Shown here: positions 13,297 through 22,832 of the stretch, one piece after another
Layout: the number at the start of each line of letters is the position of its first letter
How positions within the stretch are numbered: the stretch's first letter is position 1
Assembly: GCF_015689195.1 (NCBI RefSeq)
Contig: NZ_CP065044.1
Span: forward strand, 2,914,001-2,978,000
Direction: 5' to 3'
Origin: Pectobacterium aroidearum
Lineage (GTDB): Bacteria; Pseudomonadota; Gammaproteobacteria; Enterobacterales; Enterobacteriaceae
DNA length: 64,000 nt
Made by a program: the position numbers and the translations under genes
The notes under the pieces: generated by a model
What the model saw: the letters and a program-made list of their open reading frames with translations, nothing else
Told to the model about the DNA's origin: nothing
Databases searched by the model: none

Positions 13297-14796
13297 TTAA
13301 CCCACGCTATGTTCCAGGCTAATCGCCAGTAACTTTTGTGCTTCTACCGCAAATTCCAGCGGCAATTCAGAGAAGACGTCCTTACAGAATCCGTTCACGA
13401 TCATCGAGATGGCGTCATCTTCGCTGATTCCACGTTGCAGACAGTAGAACAGCTGGTCTTCACCAATTTTCGAGGTCGTCGCTTCGTGCTCCAACTGCGC
13501 AGTATTGTTACGCACTTCCACGTAAGGGAAGGTGTGTGCGCCGCACTCGCTACCGATCAGCATAGAGTCACACTGGGTGAAGTTACGGGCGTTGGTTGCA
13601 CTCGGCATGATCTTCACCAAGCCACGATAGGTGTTCTCACTGCGTCCGGCGGAAATCCCTTTGGAGATAATGGTCGAACGGGTGTTTTTACCGATGTGAA
13701 TCATCTTGGTGCCGGTATCGGCCTGCTGACGACCATTGGTCAGGGCAACAGAGAAGAATTCGCCGACGGAGTAGTCACCGCGCAGAATGACGCTCGGGTA
13801 TTTCCAGGTGATCGCTGAGCCGGTTTCCGACTGCGTCCATGACATTTTTGAATGCTCGCCTGCACACAGCGCGCGCTTGGTCACGAAGTTCAGAATCCCG
13901 CCTTCTGCATCATCTTTACCAGAGAACCAGTTCTGCACCGTGGAATATTTCACTTCGGCATTCTTGTTGATGATGACTTCTACCACGGCGGCGTGCAGCT
14001 GGTAGGTGTCACGAACGGGCGCGGAGCAACCTTCGATGTAGCTGACGTAGCTGTCGTCATCGGCAATCAGGATCGTACGTTCGAACTGACCGGTTTTCGC
14101 CGCGTTGATGCGGAAATACGTCGACAGTTCCATCGGACAGCGCACACCTTTCGGGATGTATACAAACGTGCCGTCAGAAGCGACCGCCGAGTTCAGCGCC
14201 GCAAAGAAGTTGTCATTCGCGGGTACGACCGTTCCGAGATACTGACGCACCAGATCGGGATGATCCTGAATCGCCTCGCTGAATGAACAGAAGATAATGC
14301 CTTTTTCAGCCAGTTCGTGCCGATACGTGGTCGCAACGGATACGGAGTCGAAAATCGCATCAACTGCCACTTTCTTGCCTTCGCGGACAGGAACACCCAG
14401 CTGGTTAAACGCATTCTCCACTTCGCTGGTCAGGTAATTATTCACGTCCGTAATCCCGGATTGCTGCTTGGCGCCGGGCTCAGAGCCGCAGCTGTCGTCG
14501 CAGTTACCACAGGAAGGCGCGGAATAATAGCTATAGTCCTGATAGTCGAGTTTCTCGTAATGGGCTTTCAGCCAATGCGGTTCTTCCATCTCCAGCCACG
14601 CCTTGTAGGCGTTGAGGCGAAATTCCAGCATCCACTCAGGTTCATTACGCTTCGCCGAGATCGCCCGTACGACATCTTCATTGATGCCGCGCGCCAGCTC
14701 ATCGGTTTCCAATTGCGTAAAGAAACCTTCTTTATAGCGTCCATCACCCATCCAGATCTGGACATCATCAGGTACATCTACCGTGCTACGTGCCAT
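13297..14796 (-). CDS. sufB: SufB, Fe-S assembly scaffold subunit
   Basis: Core scaffold subunit, 499 residues, on which nascent [4Fe-4S] clusters form with SufC and SufD. Visible segments are the cysteine-containing [16 protein letters not shown] (about 90-105), [34 protein letters not shown], the invariant CxxxxH-containing [18 protein letters not shown] and [17 protein letters not shown]. The region [13 protein letters not shown] resembles E. coli. It lies 13 nt after sufA and about 97 nt before sufC, within one operon. Confidence 0.97.
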   Translation of the reverse strand: MARSTVDVPDDVQIWMGDGRYKEGFFTQLETDELARGINEDVVRAISAKRNEPEWMLEFRLNAYKAWLEMEEPHWLKAHYEKLDYQDYSYYSAPSCGNCDDSCGSEPGAKQQSGITDVNNYLTSEVENAFNQLGVPVREGKKVAVDAIFDSVSVATTYRHELAEKGIIFCSFSEAIQDHPDLVRQYLGTVVPANDNFFAALNSAVASDGTFVYIPKGVRCPMELSTYFRINAAKTGQFERTILIADDDSYVSYIEGCSAPVRDTYQLHAAVVEVIINKNAEVKYSTVQNWFSGKDDAEGGILNFVTKRALCAGEHSKMSWTQSETGSAITWKYPSVILRGDYSVGEFFSVALTNGRQQADTGTKMIHIGKNTRSTIISKGISAGRSENTYRGLVKIMPSATNARNFTQCDSMLIGSECGAHTFPYVEVRNNTAQLEHEATTSKIGEDQLFYCLQRGISEDDAISMIVNGFCKDVFSELPLEFAVEAQKLLAISLEHSVG

Positions 14797-14809
14797 AATT
14801 TTTCATCAC

Positions 14810-15181
14810 TTAAATGCCAAAGCTTTCGCCACATCCACAAGCATGTTGCGCTCTGGGATTATTAAACTTGAATATCTGATTCAGCCCTTCACGGACGAAA
14901 TCAAGTTCTGTGCCGTCAATGAAAGGCATTGCTTTCAGTGGGACATACAGTTTTGCACCATCACGTTCGAATACCAGATCGTCGGTTTCGAACTCCTGTA
15001 CCAGATCCAGCACGTAGCCAAACCCCGCACAACCTGATTGTTTAACGCTGAGCCGCAGTCCTTGCACGGCCTCATCCTGCTTCATCAGATTCTTAATCTG
15101 CTTCACGGCGCTCTCTGTCAGCGTCAATCCTTGCCAGACATTTTCATCCAGTGAAAACGTCCCTACATTTTCCGCTTGCAT
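14810..15181 (-). CDS. sufA: SufA, A-type Fe-S carrier
   Basis: Small carrier (123 residues) that receives clusters from SufBC2D and hands them to apo-proteins. The three conserved cysteines are in QSGCAGFGY and the C-terminal CGCGESFG. It is the first gene of sufABCDSE. In E. coli and Dickeya the operon is controlled by Fur together with IscR and OxyR-type inputs. A Fur-box candidate and a TATAAT lie in the upstream region (see 15414-15447). Confidence 0.97.
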   Translation of the reverse strand: MQAENVGTFSLDENVWQGLTLTESAVKQIKNLMKQDEAVQGLRLSVKQSGCAGFGYVLDLVQEFETDDLVFERDGAKLYVPLKAMPFIDGTELDFVREGLNQIFKFNNPRAQHACGCGESFGI

Positions 15182-15413
15182 ATGGAATACCTCATTGCGT
15201 GTGGTACCAGTTTTCGGCTGGTTTCCCCTAATGTTAGTGATAATGAAACTAGCTTCAACCTCTTGTTTCGCAGGGCTATTCGTAACATTTCGATTTTTAG
15301 CGAGCTAATAGCGTTATTTTACACGTCTCGGGCTCGCCAAACAACGCCGCAAAAAACCAACTAACTAATTGATAATAAATGAATTAAACTCCCTTCCCAT
15401 ACCTCTTATGGTC

Positions 15414-15447
15414 GGATAATAGTTATCATCTCGTTATCATTATTATA
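15414..15447 (-). promoter_or_regulatory. Candidate suf promoter -10 with Fur box
   Basis: GGATAATAGTTATCA (15414-15428) matches the 7-1-7 Fur consensus TGATAATNATTATCA at 12 of 14 positions. On the minus strand a TATAAT at 15447-15442 lies just upstream, so Fur would cover the start region. No good -35 is seen and the leader to sufA would be about 250 nt, so the promoter is tentative; the Fur site is firmer. The rest of 15182-15413 shows no gene. Confidence 0.5.
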
Positions 15448-15545
15448 ACATTTATCGGTGATACCTATTTATAAAACAGGGAAGGTATATGAAGATTTAT
15501 GTGATTTCCGATCGTACTTTTTGGCGTTAAAGCACATTTTGCCCA

Positions 15546-15585
15546 TTGATCGTGGCCTTTTTTATCAATATGATAATGATTATCA
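15546..15585 (+). promoter_or_regulatory. Promoter with perfect Fur box for the 133-residue unknown gene
   Basis: TTGATC (15546-15551), 17-nt spacer, TATGAT (15569-15574). TGATAATGATTATCA at 15571-15585 matches the 7-1-7 Fur consensus at all 14 informative positions and overlaps the -10 and start point, a classical repressor position. Confidence 0.85.
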
Positions 15586-15608
15586 TTTGATGTTCAGGAT
15601 CGATCACC

Positions 15609-16010
15609 ATGCTTTCCGTGAATGCCTGGCTGCACCACCAGATTGACGAATATAAATTTCAGATTCGCGATGCCACCGTTGATTTTTACATGGCGGAAGC
15701 TCGCCTGAACCGGCCTGGAAGCAATATTGACCATTTACGTCGCTATCATAACGCCTGCATGGATATGGTTGAACTCTGTCTGAGAAACGGCGATGACGAC
15801 AGCTATCTACATGCGCTGGTCAAGTTGCATAATCGGTTGATTAAAGAGATTAATAATGAAGGGCGTTGCCATCTCTTTCGCGTGCAAAGCTACTACTTTG
15901 CCCGTAACACGCTGAAGTCGATTTGCCATCAGTTAAGCATGCAAGGTTCATGGGACAAAGCCACCGCGTTTCAGACCGATTTCGTTAAGCGCGTGCCTTT
16001 TCTGCCCTGA
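15609..16010 (+). CDS. Unknown protein, 133 residues, Fur-controlled
   Basis: I do not recognise the family. The predicted protein (starts MLSVNAWLHHQIDEYKFQ, ends FVKRVPFLP) is soluble, helical-looking and rich in His, Tyr and Arg. It has no signal peptide, no membrane segment and only four scattered cysteines. It is transcribed divergently from sufA from a promoter overlapped by a perfect Fur box, with about 28 nt of leader, so it should be expressed only when iron is scarce. It occupies the place of the unrelated small gene ydiH in E. coli. The start at 15609 has AGGAT 11 nt upstream. A role in iron-limited growth is inferred from regulation only. Confidence 0.78.
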   Translation: MLSVNAWLHHQIDEYKFQIRDATVDFYMAEARLNRPGSNIDHLRRYHNACMDMVELCLRNGDDDSYLHALVKLHNRLIKEINNEGRCHLFRVQSYYFARNTLKSICHQLSMQGSWDKATAFQTDFVKRVPFLP

Positions 16011-16039
16011 CGAACACTGTCTTTTCAAAATAATGCCAT

Positions 16040-16078
16040 TCCAGAAAAACAGAACCAGACCGGCCAGCAGTCTGGTTC
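16040..16078 (-). terminator. Terminator of the ydiJ-menI operon
   Basis: GAACCAGAC and GTCTGGTTC (9-bp perfect stem, 9-nt loop, 16052-16078) followed on the minus strand by TGTTTTTCTGG. It lies 12 nt past the menI stop. Confidence 0.75.
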
Positions 16079-16090
16079 AGCGCTTCATGT

Positions 16091-16507
16091 TTACGGCGTA
16101 ATAACGGATGTTGTCAGACGTGAAATGCAGCATAGGCGATTCTGATTATCAAAAATCTCAATCTGCCACACCTGGCTACGGCGGCCAACGTGAAGCGCAC
16201 GACACACGCCCCGCACTTCACCTTCACGCACGGCTCGCAGATGGTTGGCATTGATTTCAAGGCCCACCACCTGCTGATCGCCCTCAGAACACAGATAGCC
16301 CGCGACGGAACCCAGCGATTCCGCCAGCACAACGGACGCGCCGCCATGCAATAAGCCAAACGGCTGGCGTGTGCGAGCATCCACTGGCATCACCGCTTCC
16401 AGAGAATCATCCGCGATATGGGTATAATGAATACCGACATGACCAACCATGCACGTCTGGCTTTGTTGATTCAGTTGCTCAAGCGTAACCTGTCGTTTCC
16501 ATAACAT
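16091..16507 (-). CDS. menI: 1,4-dihydroxy-2-naphthoyl-CoA hydrolase (hotdog thioesterase)
   Basis: Hotdog-fold thioesterase that releases DHNA from its CoA ester in menaquinone synthesis (E. coli MenI/YdiI). It has 138 codons, counting the stop. Key segments are [12 protein letters not shown], the [14 protein letters not shown] helix with the catalytic glutamate, and [11 protein letters not shown]. The start at 16507 ([13 protein letters not shown]) agrees with YdiI and overlaps the ydiJ stop as TGATG, indicating translational coupling. A longer in-frame start 75 nt upstream would lie inside ydiJ and is not needed. The order suf-menI-ydiJ is as in E. coli. Confidence 0.93.
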   Translation of the reverse strand: MLWKRQVTLEQLNQQSQTCMVGHVGIHYTHIADDSLEAVMPVDARTRQPFGLLHGGASVVLAESLGSVAGYLCSEGDQQVVGLEINANHLRAVREGEVRGVCRALHVGRRSQVWQIEIFDNQNRLCCISRLTTSVITP

Positions 16508-19500
16508 CAGATAATCTCCAGCAGGGCCTGTAGCGGATGGCGCAATGCGCTGCCTTCCATGCGTTTCACCTGACTGCGGCATGAATAGCCCGTGGTCAGG
16601 CAGCGTTTCTGAGGTAACTTCTGCAACACCTGTTGCCAGGATAGCGCATAAATGCCCTGCGAATTAGCGAGGTTTTTGGTTTCATGACCGTAGGTTCCCG
16701 CCATGCCGCAGCATCCGACGCTGATATTCTCCAATTTGGCACCAAAGCGCGAGAAGATATCGGCCCACTGTTTCGTGCTAATCGGCAACGCCGTGGTTTC
16801 CGTACAGTGCCCCAGCAGATACCAGGATTCGCCAGTGGCAGGCTGCGGCGAGCTATCTGCCAGTGCCGTCACCAGCCATTCATGCACCAGTTGCACCTGA
16901 AAATCACCACGTTTCTCACCCAGAATTTCACGATATTCGTCGCGATAGCACAGCACCAACGCCGGATCGACGCCCACCATCGGCATCCCCAGTTTCGCGA
17001 CACGGTTCAGGAAATCTGCCGTCTTCGAGGCCGTTTTGGCAAAGCGTTGCAGGAAGCCTTTAATGTGTTGCGCCTTCCCGTTTGGCGAGAACGGCAGCAG
17101 CACCGGTTTCAGCTTCAGCTTTTCAATCAGATGGACGAAATCTGCCACCACCTGCGCATCGTAATAGCTGGTAAACGGATCCTGCACGATGAGCACGTAT
17201 TGCTGGCGCGCCGCTTCCGGCAACTGCTCCAGTTGTTCCAGCGTGGTGTTGACGCCGCTATGCCCGGCAAACTGCTGGCGCAACGACGGCGATGACAGCA
17301 AGGGTAAATCAACCATGCCGATCTGGCTGCGGCTCAGGTTATTCAGCAGCGGCATTTTCAGGAAGAAGTTAAACGTCTTCGGGCTACGTGCCATCAGCGG
17401 CGCATAGCTTTCGACACCAGCAACCAGATAGTCACGAACCGGACGCAGATAGCGCGTGTGGTAAAGCTGTAGGAAGCGGGAACGGAAGCCAGGCACATCG
17501 ATCTTGATAGGGCACTGCGTTGAACAGGCTTTACACGCCAGACAGCCCGACATCGCGTCTTTGACTTCGTGGGAGAAATCGTAATCCCCCTGCTTCGCCT
17601 GCCAGGTATTGCGCGTTTTCTGGATAAATGCGCGCAGGCTCAGCTTCTGCTGCGGCAATGCCTTCTCCAGCGCCACCGGATCGACGCCCTGCTCCGCCAG
17701 CAAGCGTAACCATTCGCGCACCAGCGTGGCACGGCCTTTCGGTGAATGAATGCGGTTGCCGCTGATTTTCATCGACGGGCACATTGGGCTACGGGCATCA
17801 AAGTTAAAGCACAGCCCGTTACCGTTACACTCCATCGCGCCACGGAACGCTGTGCGCACCGTCAGCGGGATCGTGCGATCGAACGTGCCACGCTTGACCG
17901 CATCGACTTTCATCATCGGCGCATCGACATCCAACGGCGCACAAATTTTACCGGGATTCAGGCGATTATCAGGGTCGAACGCCGCCTTGATGCGGCGCAG
18001 TTCGGCATACAGCTCCGGCCCAAAGAATTCAGGACTGTATTCGGCGCGGAAGCCTTTGCCGTGTTCCCCCCACAGCAGGCCGCCATATTTAGCCGTCAGC
18101 GCGACAATCTGGTCGGAAAGCTGTTTCATCAGCATTTCCTGTTGCGGGTCGCACATATCCAGCGCCGGGCGCACGTGCAGCACGCCGGCGTCCACGTGGC
18201 CGAACATCCCGTACGTCAAATTATGGCTGTCCAACAGCGCGCGGAATTCTTCGATATAATCCGCCAGATGCTGTGGCGGCACGCAGGTATCTTCCGCGAA
18301 CGGAATCGGCTTCGCCTGCCCTTTGCTGTTGCCCAGCAGCCCTACGGCTTTTTTCCGCATGGCATAAATACGTTCGATTCCGGCCAGGTCGTTACAGGTT
18401 TGATAGCCAATCACCCCGCCTTCTCCGCTCGCCAGCAGCGTATCCAGCCCCTGACATAGCGCGTCGACCTGTCCGTTAATCAGCGTGTCATCATCACCCG
18501 CGAACTCAACGATATTCAGGCCGAGCATTTCCTGATTAGGCACATCGGTAATCAGCTCGCTAACGGAGTGCCAGACGATATCCTCGCGGGCAAGGTTTAA
18601 TACCTTAGAGTCCACGGTTTCAACTGACAGCGCCTTCGCCTCTACCATGAACGGCGCATTGCGCAGCGCTGAATTAAAGGAGTCATACTTGATATTCACC
18701 AGACGGCGAATCTTTGGCAACGGCGTGATATCGAGTTTCGCTTCGGTGATAAACGCCAGCGTACCTTCGGCGCCAGTCAGAATACGCGTCAGGTCAAAAG
18801 TGCGGAGATCGTCGCTGAACACATGGCGCAGGTCGTAACCCGTCAGAAAACGATTCAGCTTGGGGAATTTATCGATGATCAACTCGCGCTGTTCGCGACA
18901 GCGGTGCAACACCGTATGGTAAATACGACCGATAGGTGAATCTTCTAACGCCAGTTTCTCTGCCAGCTCCACTGGCATCGCCTGCGTATCCAGCATTTCG
19001 CCGCCTAACAGTACCGCACGCAGCCCCAGCACATGGTCTGAGGTTTTGCCGTACACCAGCGAGCCTTGCCCCGAGGCATCGGTATTGATCATGCCGCCCA
19101 GCGTCGCCCGGTTACTGGTTGACAGCTCAGGCGCAAAGAAATAGCCATAAGGCTTCAGATATTGGTTAAGCTGATCTTTAATGACGCCCGCTTCGACACG
19201 CACCCACCCCTGCTCAGGGTTAATTTCCAGAATGCGGTTCATATAACGCGACATATCGACCACGATACCGCGATTCAGCGCCTGCCCGTTCGTTCCCGTA
19301 CCGCCTCCGCGTGGAGTAAAGGTCAGCTCTGAAAAACGTGCTTCCCCCGCCAGGCGGGATAAGATCGCGACATCAGCGGTTGAACGGGGGAAAACCACCG
19401 CATCCGGCAAAAGTTGATAGATGCTGTTATCCGTTGCCATTGTCAGACGATCGGCATAATTGGTCGCCGTATCGCCCGTGAATCCATTTTTCTTCAATGC

Positions 19501-19560
19501 TTCCAAAAAATTAAGCACCGGCTGAACCAGCCCGGGAGATTGCGTGATCTGTGGGATCAT
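16507..19560 (-). CDS. ydiJ: FAD/Fe-S oxidoreductase YdiJ (D-2-hydroxyglutarate dehydrogenase type)
   Basis: Large flavoprotein of 1017 residues. The N-terminal FAD-binding PCMH domain contains [16 protein letters not shown], followed by a GlcD-like oxidase C-terminal domain ([22 protein letters not shown]). Next come a ferredoxin-like segment with [13 protein letters not shown] and cysteine-rich CCG-type domains ([15 protein letters not shown]). It tracks E. coli YdiJ throughout; that protein has been described as an anaerobic-type D-2-hydroxyglutarate dehydrogenase. The start at 19560 ([10 protein letters not shown]) is the E. coli start; the ribosome site is weak. Operon partner is menI. 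Confidence 0.93.
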   Translation of the reverse strand: MIPQITQSPGLVQPVLNFLEALKKNGFTGDTATNYADRLTMATDNSIYQLLPDAVVFPRSTADVAILSRLAGEARFSELTFTPRGGGTGTNGQALNRGIVVDMSRYMNRILEINPEQGWVRVEAGVIKDQLNQYLKPYGYFFAPELSTSNRATLGGMINTDASGQGSLVYGKTSDHVLGLRAVLLGGEMLDTQAMPVELAEKLALEDSPIGRIYHTVLHRCREQRELIIDKFPKLNRFLTGYDLRHVFSDDLRTFDLTRILTGAEGTLAFITEAKLDITPLPKIRRLVNIKYDSFNSALRNAPFMVEAKALSVETVDSKVLNLAREDIVWHSVSELITDVPNQEMLGLNIVEFAGDDDTLINGQVDALCQGLDTLLASGEGGVIGYQTCNDLAGIERIYAMRKKAVGLLGNSKGQAKPIPFAEDTCVPPQHLADYIEEFRALLDSHNLTYGMFGHVDAGVLHVRPALDMCDPQQEMLMKQLSDQIVALTAKYGGLLWGEHGKGFRAEYSPEFFGPELYAELRRIKAAFDPDNRLNPGKICAPLDVDAPMMKVDAVKRGTFDRTIPLTVRTAFRGAMECNGNGLCFNFDARSPMCPSMKISGNRIHSPKGRATLVREWLRLLAEQGVDPVALEKALPQQKLSLRAFIQKTRNTWQAKQGDYDFSHEVKDAMSGCLACKACSTQCPIKIDVPGFRSRFLQLYHTRYLRPVRDYLVAGVESYAPLMARSPKTFNFFLKMPLLNNLSRSQIGMVDLPLLSSPSLRQQFAGHSGVNTTLEQLEQLPEAARQQYVLIVQDPFTSYYDAQVVADFVHLIEKLKLKPVLLPFSPNGKAQHIKGFLQRFAKTASKTADFLNRVAKLGMPMVGVDPALVLCYRDEYREILGEKRGDFQVQLVHEWLVTALADSSPQPATGESWYLLGHCTETTALPISTKQWADIFSRFGAKLENISVGCCGMAGTYGHETKNLANSQGIYALSWQQVLQKLPQKRCLTTGYSCRSQVKRMEGSALRHPLQALLEII

Positions 19561-19978
19561 TATTTTTTGACCCTGTCCGTACATGATGTGTTTGCCAATA
19601 TGTCGTGATATGCCTGTGAAGCGCGGTATATAGCCTAATCTTGATCGCTTAAGGATAGAGATACCGGGGCTACCACGGTGTGGGGCATCCCTGCGGGAAC
19701 CTCATCACAGTGCTTCCCCTAAAGCCATGCTTAAGTGACTAGCATTTGTATATAGCCGCCCTTTCATCGGGGACATCACGTTTTATCACATTTCGCAATC
19801 GTGTGCGCTCCCGGATCGGCAAAAACATACAGCGTGTTGGCTAATGGCCGTTTCACCAACAAAATGTTCAACAGGCTGTCAAAACCCCCGGAAATATCTC
19901 ATGATGACGGGTGACAATAGGTTGTCACCCAAGCTACCTCGCCTTCAGCCTTTTCTTTTGTTATTGAGGAATGATTCG
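19561..19978. other. Divergent intergenic region ydiJ/ydiK
   Basis: About 420 nt with no gene I can support. It should carry the ydiJ promoter (minus) and ydiK promoter (plus). Several short inverted repeats occur (for example GTTGG at 19836-19840 with CCAAC at 19856-19860) but no terminator or recognised regulator site. Confidence 0.4.
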
Positions 19979-21088
19979 TTGAGCAAATATTCTCAGCCAC
20001 CACGATTTGATCTGGCCAGAATCCTGTTCAGTCTGGCGTTTATTACCATCATGATTATTGCCTGCTTTTGGGTGGTACAGCCTTTTATTCTGGGATTTGC
20101 CTGGGCGTGTATGGTGGTCATTGCCACCTGGCCGATGCTGATTAAATTTCAGGCGTTATTGTGGGGTCGGCGTTCTCTGGCCGTCATCGTTATGACGCTG
20201 CTGCTCATTCTGCTGTTTATTGTCCCCATTGGCGTGCTGGTCAGTAGCGTGGTGGATAACAGCTCGGCGTTAATGAGTTGGGGAGCCCGGCAGGAAAACT
20301 TTTCGCCGCCCACGCTGGAATGGCTGACGTCAATTCCTTTAGTCGGAGAGAAATTGTTCAACAGCTGGCAGGCGCTGTTACAAAGCGGCGGCAGCGGCCT
20401 ATTTGCCAAAGTGCAGCCCTATTTTGGTAAAACCGCAACCTGGCTGGTTGCACAGGCCGCCCATGTCGGGCGTTTTCTGATGCACTGCTCTCTGATGCTG
20501 ATCTTCAGCGCCCTGCTGTATTACAAGGGAGAAGCCGTTGCGAAAGCCGTGCGGCATTTCGCTATCCGGCTGGGACAGGAGCGCGGCGATGCCGCCGTGA
20601 TTCTGGCGGCGCAGTCAATTCGAGCCGTTGCGCTGGGCGTAGTGGTAACGGCCATCGTGCAATCGGTGTTAGGCGGAATCGGTCTGGGACTGTCCGGGAT
20701 TCCCTATACCACACTATTAACCGTACTGATGTTTCTGTGCTGTCTGGCGCAGTTGGGGCCGCTGCCGGTACTCATTCCTGCCATTATCTGGCTGTATTGG
20801 ACGGGTGATAACACCTGGGGCACCATCCTGCTGGTCTGGAGTTGCGTCGTTGGAACAATCGATAACATTATCCGCCCGGTATTAATCAGGATGGGTGCCG
20901 ATCTTCCTATGCTGCTGATTCTTTCCGGCGTCATTGGCGGATTGCTGGCTTTTGGCATGATTGGCTTATTTATTGGTCCGGTCGTCCTCGCCGTTTCCTA
21001 TCGCCTGCTCTTTGCCTGGATGCGTGAAATCCCCGAACCGCAAAACATCCTCTCCGTTAATACGTCCAGCAAACCCAACAAAGAATAA
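19979..21088 (+). CDS. ydiK: Inner-membrane permease YdiK, AI-2E/UPF0118 family
   Basis: Predicted permease of 369 residues with about eight membrane segments. Clusters at residues about 15-70 (LAFITIMIIACFWVVQPFI), about 205-290 and the last 80 (LILSGVIGGLLAFGMIGLFI) are separated by a soluble loop. It aligns along its length with E. coli YdiK, including LPVLIPAIIWLYWTGD. The substrate is unknown; the family includes autoinducer-2 exporters and Na+/H+ antiporters. I favour a TTG start at 19979, preceded by GAGGA at 9 nt, giving the E. coli length. An ATG 135 nt upstream would add an unmatched tail. Confidence 0.88.
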   Translation: MSKYSQPPRFDLARILFSLAFITIMIIACFWVVQPFILGFAWACMVVIATWPMLIKFQALLWGRRSLAVIVMTLLLILLFIVPIGVLVSSVVDNSSALMSWGARQENFSPPTLEWLTSIPLVGEKLFNSWQALLQSGGSGLFAKVQPYFGKTATWLVAQAAHVGRFLMHCSLMLIFSALLYYKGEAVAKAVRHFAIRLGQERGDAAVILAAQSIRAVALGVVVTAIVQSVLGGIGLGLSGIPYTTLLTVLMFLCCLAQLGPLPVLIPAIIWLYWTGDNTWGTILLVWSCVVGTIDNIIRPVLIRMGADLPMLLILSGVIGGLLAFGMIGLFIGPVVLAVSYRLLFAWMREIPEPQNILSVNTSSKPNKE

Positions 21089-21330
21089 AGACGGTAAACA
21101 CCGTTTCTCCTCCCCGTGGGTGGTGTGCCGCCCACGTATTGCTCATTCTCAGCATTATTGCTTCGTATCGATTTATTCCCTTACTTTTTCAATAGGTAAA
21201 AATAGCTAATGATTAACCCTCTATTCTTGGGGATTAGTCCTAAAAATTTTGATATCATTTCTCTAATGCATCAATATTATTGACAATATCAAAATCCCGA
21301 GAAACCAAACCTTAAAAGATAATTAACTAT

Positions 21331-21344
21331 TAGGATGATTCTTA
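21331..21344. promoter_or_regulatory. RcsB box candidate upstream of rprA
   Basis: TAGGATGATTCTTA resembles the RcsB/RcsAB consensus (TAAGAATATTCTTA-like) and lies just upstream of the CATAAT -10 (21359-21364) of rprA. In E. coli rprA is strictly RcsB-dependent. The flanking 21089-21330 has no gene I can support. Confidence 0.65.
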
Positions 21345-21369
21345 ATGACTGAATAGCGCATAATCCATA

Positions 21370-21490
21370 GGATTAATACCGGAGCTAGTATTAACCTACT
21401 GTATGTCAATGAGGTTTCCTCCTCGTCAGAGTTAGTAACGAATTGCTGTGTGTAGTCTTTGCCCATCCCCTGAGATGGGCCTTTTTTTTT
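21370..21490 (+). ncRNA. rprA: RprA regulatory RNA
   Basis: Hfq-dependent sRNA that activates rpoS translation in E. coli. The 3' half (TAACGAATTGCTGTGTGTAG and TCTTTGCCCATC, 21436-21467) is identical to E. coli RprA as I recall it, and it ends in the terminator GCCCATC-loop-GATGGGC followed by ten T-rich bases. The 5' part differs but keeps a first stem-loop (TTAATAC pairing with GTATTAA) like that of E. coli. The 5' end is inferred from the -10 element and may be off by several bases. Location after ydiK is conserved. Confidence 0.93.
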
Positions 21491-21582
21491 CCTCTCATTT
21501 CTCTTCCATTCAATTACGCGTCATTCCTTTTTTGTTACTCTCCTGTCTGCCTACTCTCAGTTCAGTTTTTCAGGAGTTTTTC

Positions 21583-22629
21583 ATGACGCCTCTCGCCGCG
21601 AAGAGATTACTACTCTGTGGCTTATTCAGTCTTCTGACCGCCTGCGATAATCCAGCACCAACGGCACAGCGCCCCTTGTTGACCATTGAAGGTAAAACGA
21701 TGGGGACGTTTTACAGCGTAAAAATTAGCGGCGACATCACCGAAGACAAAACGCAGTTGCAACGAGAAATCGATGCCCTGCTGGAGCAGGCCAATAACGA
21801 CATTTCCACCTACCGTGACGATTCCGTGCTGTCGCGTTTCAATCAGTATCGGGGAACGGATCCACAGCCCATCAGCAACGGCATGGCGGATATCATTCTG
21901 GCTGCGCTGCGTATCGGTAAAGCCACTCACGGCGCGATGGATATCACCGTCGGCCCGTTGGTTAACCTCTGGGGGTTCGGCCCGCAAAAACAGCCTACGC
22001 GTATTCCCAGCCAGCAGCAGATCGATGTCGCACGGCAAAACGTTGGGTTGCGTCACCTGAAACTGATCGGCGACGAAAAAGGAGAATGGATTCAGAAAGA
22101 TCTCCCGGATTTGTATGTCGATCTCTCCACGCTGGGCGAAGGATATGGCGCAGATGTTCTCGCACAGTTAATGGCGCGTAAAGGGATCACCAATTATCTG
22201 GTTTCCGTCGGCGGCGCCATTTCCAGCCGTGGCGTAAATGCAGAAGGAACGCCGTGGCGCGTGGCGATTCAGAAGCCAACCGACCAGGAAAACGCGGCAC
22301 AGGCAGCGGTGAATTTGCAGGGCTATGCAATCAGCACCTCCGGCAGCTATCGGAATTATTTTGAACAGGACAACAAACGTTATTCTCACGTTATCGATCC
22401 CGAGACGGGCAGACCGATTACTCATCAACTGGTTTCTGCGACCGTGATTGCGCCGACAGCACTAGAAGCCGATGGTTGGGATACCGGTTTGATGGTGTTG
22501 GGAACAGAGAAGGCGTTGAAGCTGGCAGAACAACAGGGGCTAGCGGTTTATCTGATTACCAAAACGGATAAGGGTTTTAGCGCGGTAATGACGCCACAGT
22601 TTAAATCCTTCCTGATTGCGGCACCGTGA
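21583..22629 (+). CDS. apbE: FAD:protein FMN transferase, lipoprotein
   Basis: ApbE transfers FMN from FAD onto threonine residues of exported or periplasm-facing redox subunits. The 348-residue precursor has a lipoprotein signal (LLLCGLFSLLTAC) and then the ApbE fold: EGKTMGTFYSVKI, DITVGPLVNLWGFGP, DLSTLGEGYGAD, YLVSVGGAISSRG, STSGSYRNYF and SHVIDPETGRPI with the metal-binding acidic region after it. It follows E. coli ApbE end to end. The start at 21583 has CAGGAG seven nt upstream; an earlier in-frame ATG lies inside rprA. It sits 92 nt after the RprA terminator, so it needs its own promoter. Confidence 0.93.
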   Translation: MTPLAAKRLLLCGLFSLLTACDNPAPTAQRPLLTIEGKTMGTFYSVKISGDITEDKTQLQREIDALLEQANNDISTYRDDSVLSRFNQYRGTDPQPISNGMADIILAALRIGKATHGAMDITVGPLVNLWGFGPQKQPTRIPSQQQIDVARQNVGLRHLKLIGDEKGEWIQKDLPDLYVDLSTLGEGYGADVLAQLMARKGITNYLVSVGGAISSRGVNAEGTPWRVAIQKPTDQENAAQAAVNLQGYAISTSGSYRNYFEQDNKRYSHVIDPETGRPITHQLVSATVIAPTALEADGWDTGLMVLGTEKALKLAEQQGLAVYLITKTDKGFSAVMTPQFKSFLIAAP

Positions 22630-22832
22630 TTTTCAGCACGACTTGCGATCAGCGGCGGTCGAGCGGTGGTAATGGATAGATCGTAAAGACGCTGTGAATA
22701 CATCCCTGTACGCTCGGATTGCGCCATCCATGGCGCAAACGCTTTACTCTTCTATTCCATTACCACCGTTTTCATTCTGTGAATACTGTTTCAGTTGCCT
22801 GATGATTATATATCAGACATTCACCGAACTAA

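Noticed and set aside
15458-15646. 62-codon frame spanning the Fur box upstream of the 133-residue gene
   Set aside because: It covers the promoter and Fur site, lacks a ribosome site and overlaps the better-supported start at 15609.
19620-19860. Possible sRNA in the ydiJ/ydiK intergenic region
   Set aside because: Short inverted repeats occur but there is no T-tracted terminator or promoter pair that would define a transcript.
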